Assembly: GCF_017603825.1 (NCBI RefSeq)
Contig: NZ_CP072014.1
Span: forward strand, 3,472,001-3,536,000
Length of the DNA stretch: 64,000 nt
Origin: Arthrobacter crystallopoietes
GTDB lineage: Bacteria; Actinomycetota; Actinomycetes; Actinomycetales; Micrococcaceae
Direction: 5' to 3'
The position numbers and the translations under genes were made by a program. The notes under the pieces were generated by a model. The model saw only the letters and a program-made list of their open reading frames with translations, ran no database searches and was not told the DNA's origin. Below, piece after piece: positions 62,662 through 64,000 of this stretch (positions are counted from its first letter, which is position 1; every line of letters starts with the position of its first letter).

Positions 62662-64000
62662 TCAGCTGATCGCCTCGACCACGGGTTCCTTGGCGACAAC
62701 CGGGAACAGCATCGGGTGCACCCCGGCCATTTCCTCGAGGACTCGGATGACCTGGCAGCTGTAGCCAAATTCGTTGTCGTACCAGACATAGAGGACGGCG
62801 TTCTTGCCGTTGGCAATCGTTGCGAGGCCATCGACAATGCCGGCGCGGCGCGAACCCACGAAGTCGCTCGAGACAACTTCGGGCGAGTCGATGTAGTCAA
62901 TCTGCTTGTGCAGTTCGGAATCCAGCGACATACCGCGCAGGTACGTGTTCAGTTCTTCCTTGGTGGCATCCTTTTCCAGATTCAGGTTCAGGATGGCCAT
63001 CGAGACGTTCGGGGTAGGAACGCGGATGGCGTTGCCCGTCAACTTGCCTTCGAGCTCGGGCAGAGCCTTGGCGACTGCCTTGGCGGCACCGGTCTCGGTG
63101 ATCACCATGTTCAGCGAAGCAGCACGGCCGCGGCGCTCACCCTTGTGGAAGTTGTCGATCAGGTTCTGGTCGTTCGTGAACGAGTGCACCGTCTCCACAT
63201 GGCCGTGGACCACGCCGTACTTGTCGTTGATGGCCTTCAGCACCGGCGTGATGGCATTGGTGGTGCAGGACGCGGCCGTGACGATCTTGTCGTCGGAGGT
63301 GATGTCCTTGTGGTTCACACCGTGCACAATGTTCTTCAGGCCGCCCTTGCCCGGGGCCGTCAGTACAACGCGGGAAACACCCTTGCTCTTCAGGTGCTGC
63401 GACAGGCCCTCTTCATCGCGCCAGCGGCCGGTGTTGTCCACAACAATGGCGTCGTTGATGCCGTACGCGGTGTAATCAACCGTGGACGGATCGTTGGAGT
63501 AGATCACGTTGATCAGCGTGCCGTTGGCGAGGATGGTGTTCTGTTCCTCGTCCACCGAGATTGTCCCCTCGAACGGGCCGTGGACGGAGTCGCGGCGCAG
63601 CAGGCTCGCGCGCTTGACGAGGTCATTCTCGGATCCCTTGCGGACCACGATGGCGCGCAGCCGCAGGCCGTGCCCGCCGCCCGAGTGGCCGATCATGATC
63701 CGGGCCAGGAGGCGGCCGATGCGGCCGAAACCGTAAAGAACGACGTCGGTGCTGACGCGGGCGTCCGCTCCACGCTTACCGACAATCTCGGCCAACTCTT
63801 CCCGCAGGAAGTCCTTCAGTTCGCTGCCCGCGGCTTCGGTCTTGAACTTAGCCAGCAAGCGGGCCAGATCGACAGAGCCGGCACCGAGGTCCAGCTCGGT
63901 CAGTGCCTGCAGCACCGGGAAAGTTTCTTCCAGCGGCAGTTCGACTTCATCGATCTGCCGGGCAAACCGGTGGGCCTTGAGGATGCCGACTACGGACTGG
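62662..64000 (-). CDS. gap: glyceraldehyde-3-phosphate dehydrogenase, long type (5' end outside window)
   Basis: The open frame continues past 64000, so only the last 446 codons are seen. The Rossmann motif VVLYGFGRIGRLLARI comes after at least 85 residues of N-terminal extension, which distinguishes this long (about 480-residue) GAPDH from the 335-residue glycolytic form. The catalytic Cys is in TAASCTTNAITPVL, and VWYDNEFGYSCQV is the C-terminal signature. Corynebacterium GapB is of this type and works in gluconeogenesis; a similar role is inferred. It lies downstream of a hairpin-separated coiled-coil gene. Confidence 0.93.
   Translation of the reverse strand, partial: QSVVGILKAHRFARQIDEVELPLEETFPVLQALTELDLGAGSVDLARLLAKFKTEAAGSELKDFLREELAEIVGKRGADARVSTDVVLYGFGRIGRLLARIMIGHSGGGHGLRLRAIVVRKGSENDLVKRASLLRRDSVHGPFEGTISVDEEQNTILANGTLINVIYSNDPSTVDYTAYGINDAIVVDNTGRWRDEEGLSQHLKSKGVSRVVLTAPGKGGLKNIVHGVNHKDITSDDKIVTAASCTTNAITPVLKAINDKYGVVHGHVETVHSFTNDQNLIDNFHKGERRGRAASLNMVITETGAAKAVAKALPELEGKLTGNAIRVPTPNVSMAILNLNLEKDATKEELNTYLRGMSLDSELHKQIDYIDSPEVVSSDFVGSRRAGIVDGLATIANGKNAVLYVWYDNEFGYSCQVIRVLEEMAGVHPMLFPVVAKEPVVEAIS

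Noticed and set aside
24027-64000. Possible integrative island using tRNA-Arg or tRNA-His
   Set aside because: No integrase, transposase or repeated tRNA 3' end was seen; only position is suggestive.
1-64000. CRISPR arrays, prophage, insertion sequences, toxin-antitoxin or secondary-metabolite clusters
   Set aside because: No regular spaced repeats, phage structural genes, transposases or NRPS/PKS modules were found.

Overview
The window is chromosomal DNA from a high-GC Gram-positive actinobacterium. Codon use, a mycothiol-type DsbA-like protein, ClpP1/ClpP2, group II truncated haemoglobin, RpiB with Glu in place of Cys, and the order of the housekeeping genes all suggest Micrococcaceae, close to Arthrobacter. 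This assignment is inferred from recalled protein families, not from a search.

Region 1 (1-12 kb) is a housekeeping block: the end of an SDR gene, a DUF488 gene, valS, a DsbA-like nitroreductase homologue, two tandem clpX genes, clpP2-clpP1, trigger factor, tRNA-Pro, tRNA-Gly, a Nei-type DNA glycosylase, rpiB and pepN. The gene set matches the valS-clpX-clpP2P1-tig-nei2-rpiB-pepN neighbourhood of Mycobacterium tuberculosis. Here clpX is duplicated and the DsbA-like gene has moved. The second ClpX has changed the RKH substrate-recognition loop to KKQ, which makes it the strongest candidate in the window for a new function.

Region 2 (14-24 kb) holds a large membrane protein, OsmC, an SRPBCC protein, a truncated globin, two thioesterases, an unknown protein coupled to one of them, ettA, a small lipoprotein, ssb and tRNA-Arg(TCT).

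Region 3 (24-60 kb) is a cell-wall glycopolymer locus. It contains a TagE-like glycosyltransferase, a secreted GH25 lysozyme with FG-GAP repeats, a double-domain TagF-type polymerase coupled to a Stealth phosphotransferase, a second TagF-like protein, TagD, several GT2 enzymes, three acyltransferases, a CDP-alcohol phosphotransferase, a TagGH-like ABC exporter and an MptB-like mannosyltransferase. A hexuronate module interrupts it at 26.2-35.4 kb: uxaC-uxuB, manD-gntK, a LacI-type regulator and a DctPQM TRAP transporter. Three copies of one operator (core TGGCAACTSSTTG) lie upstream of uxaC, manD and the regulator/TRAP divergent region, so this is a self-contained regulon. It would convert glucuronate through fructuronate and mannonate to 2-keto-3-deoxygluconate; no KDG kinase or aldolase is present.

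Region 4 (60-64 kb) has orn, tRNA-His, the scar of an internally deleted acyl-CoA dehydrogenase gene, peptide deformylase, a small coiled-coil protein and a long-type GAPDH gene running off the end. No insertion sequence, prophage or CRISPR array was seen.
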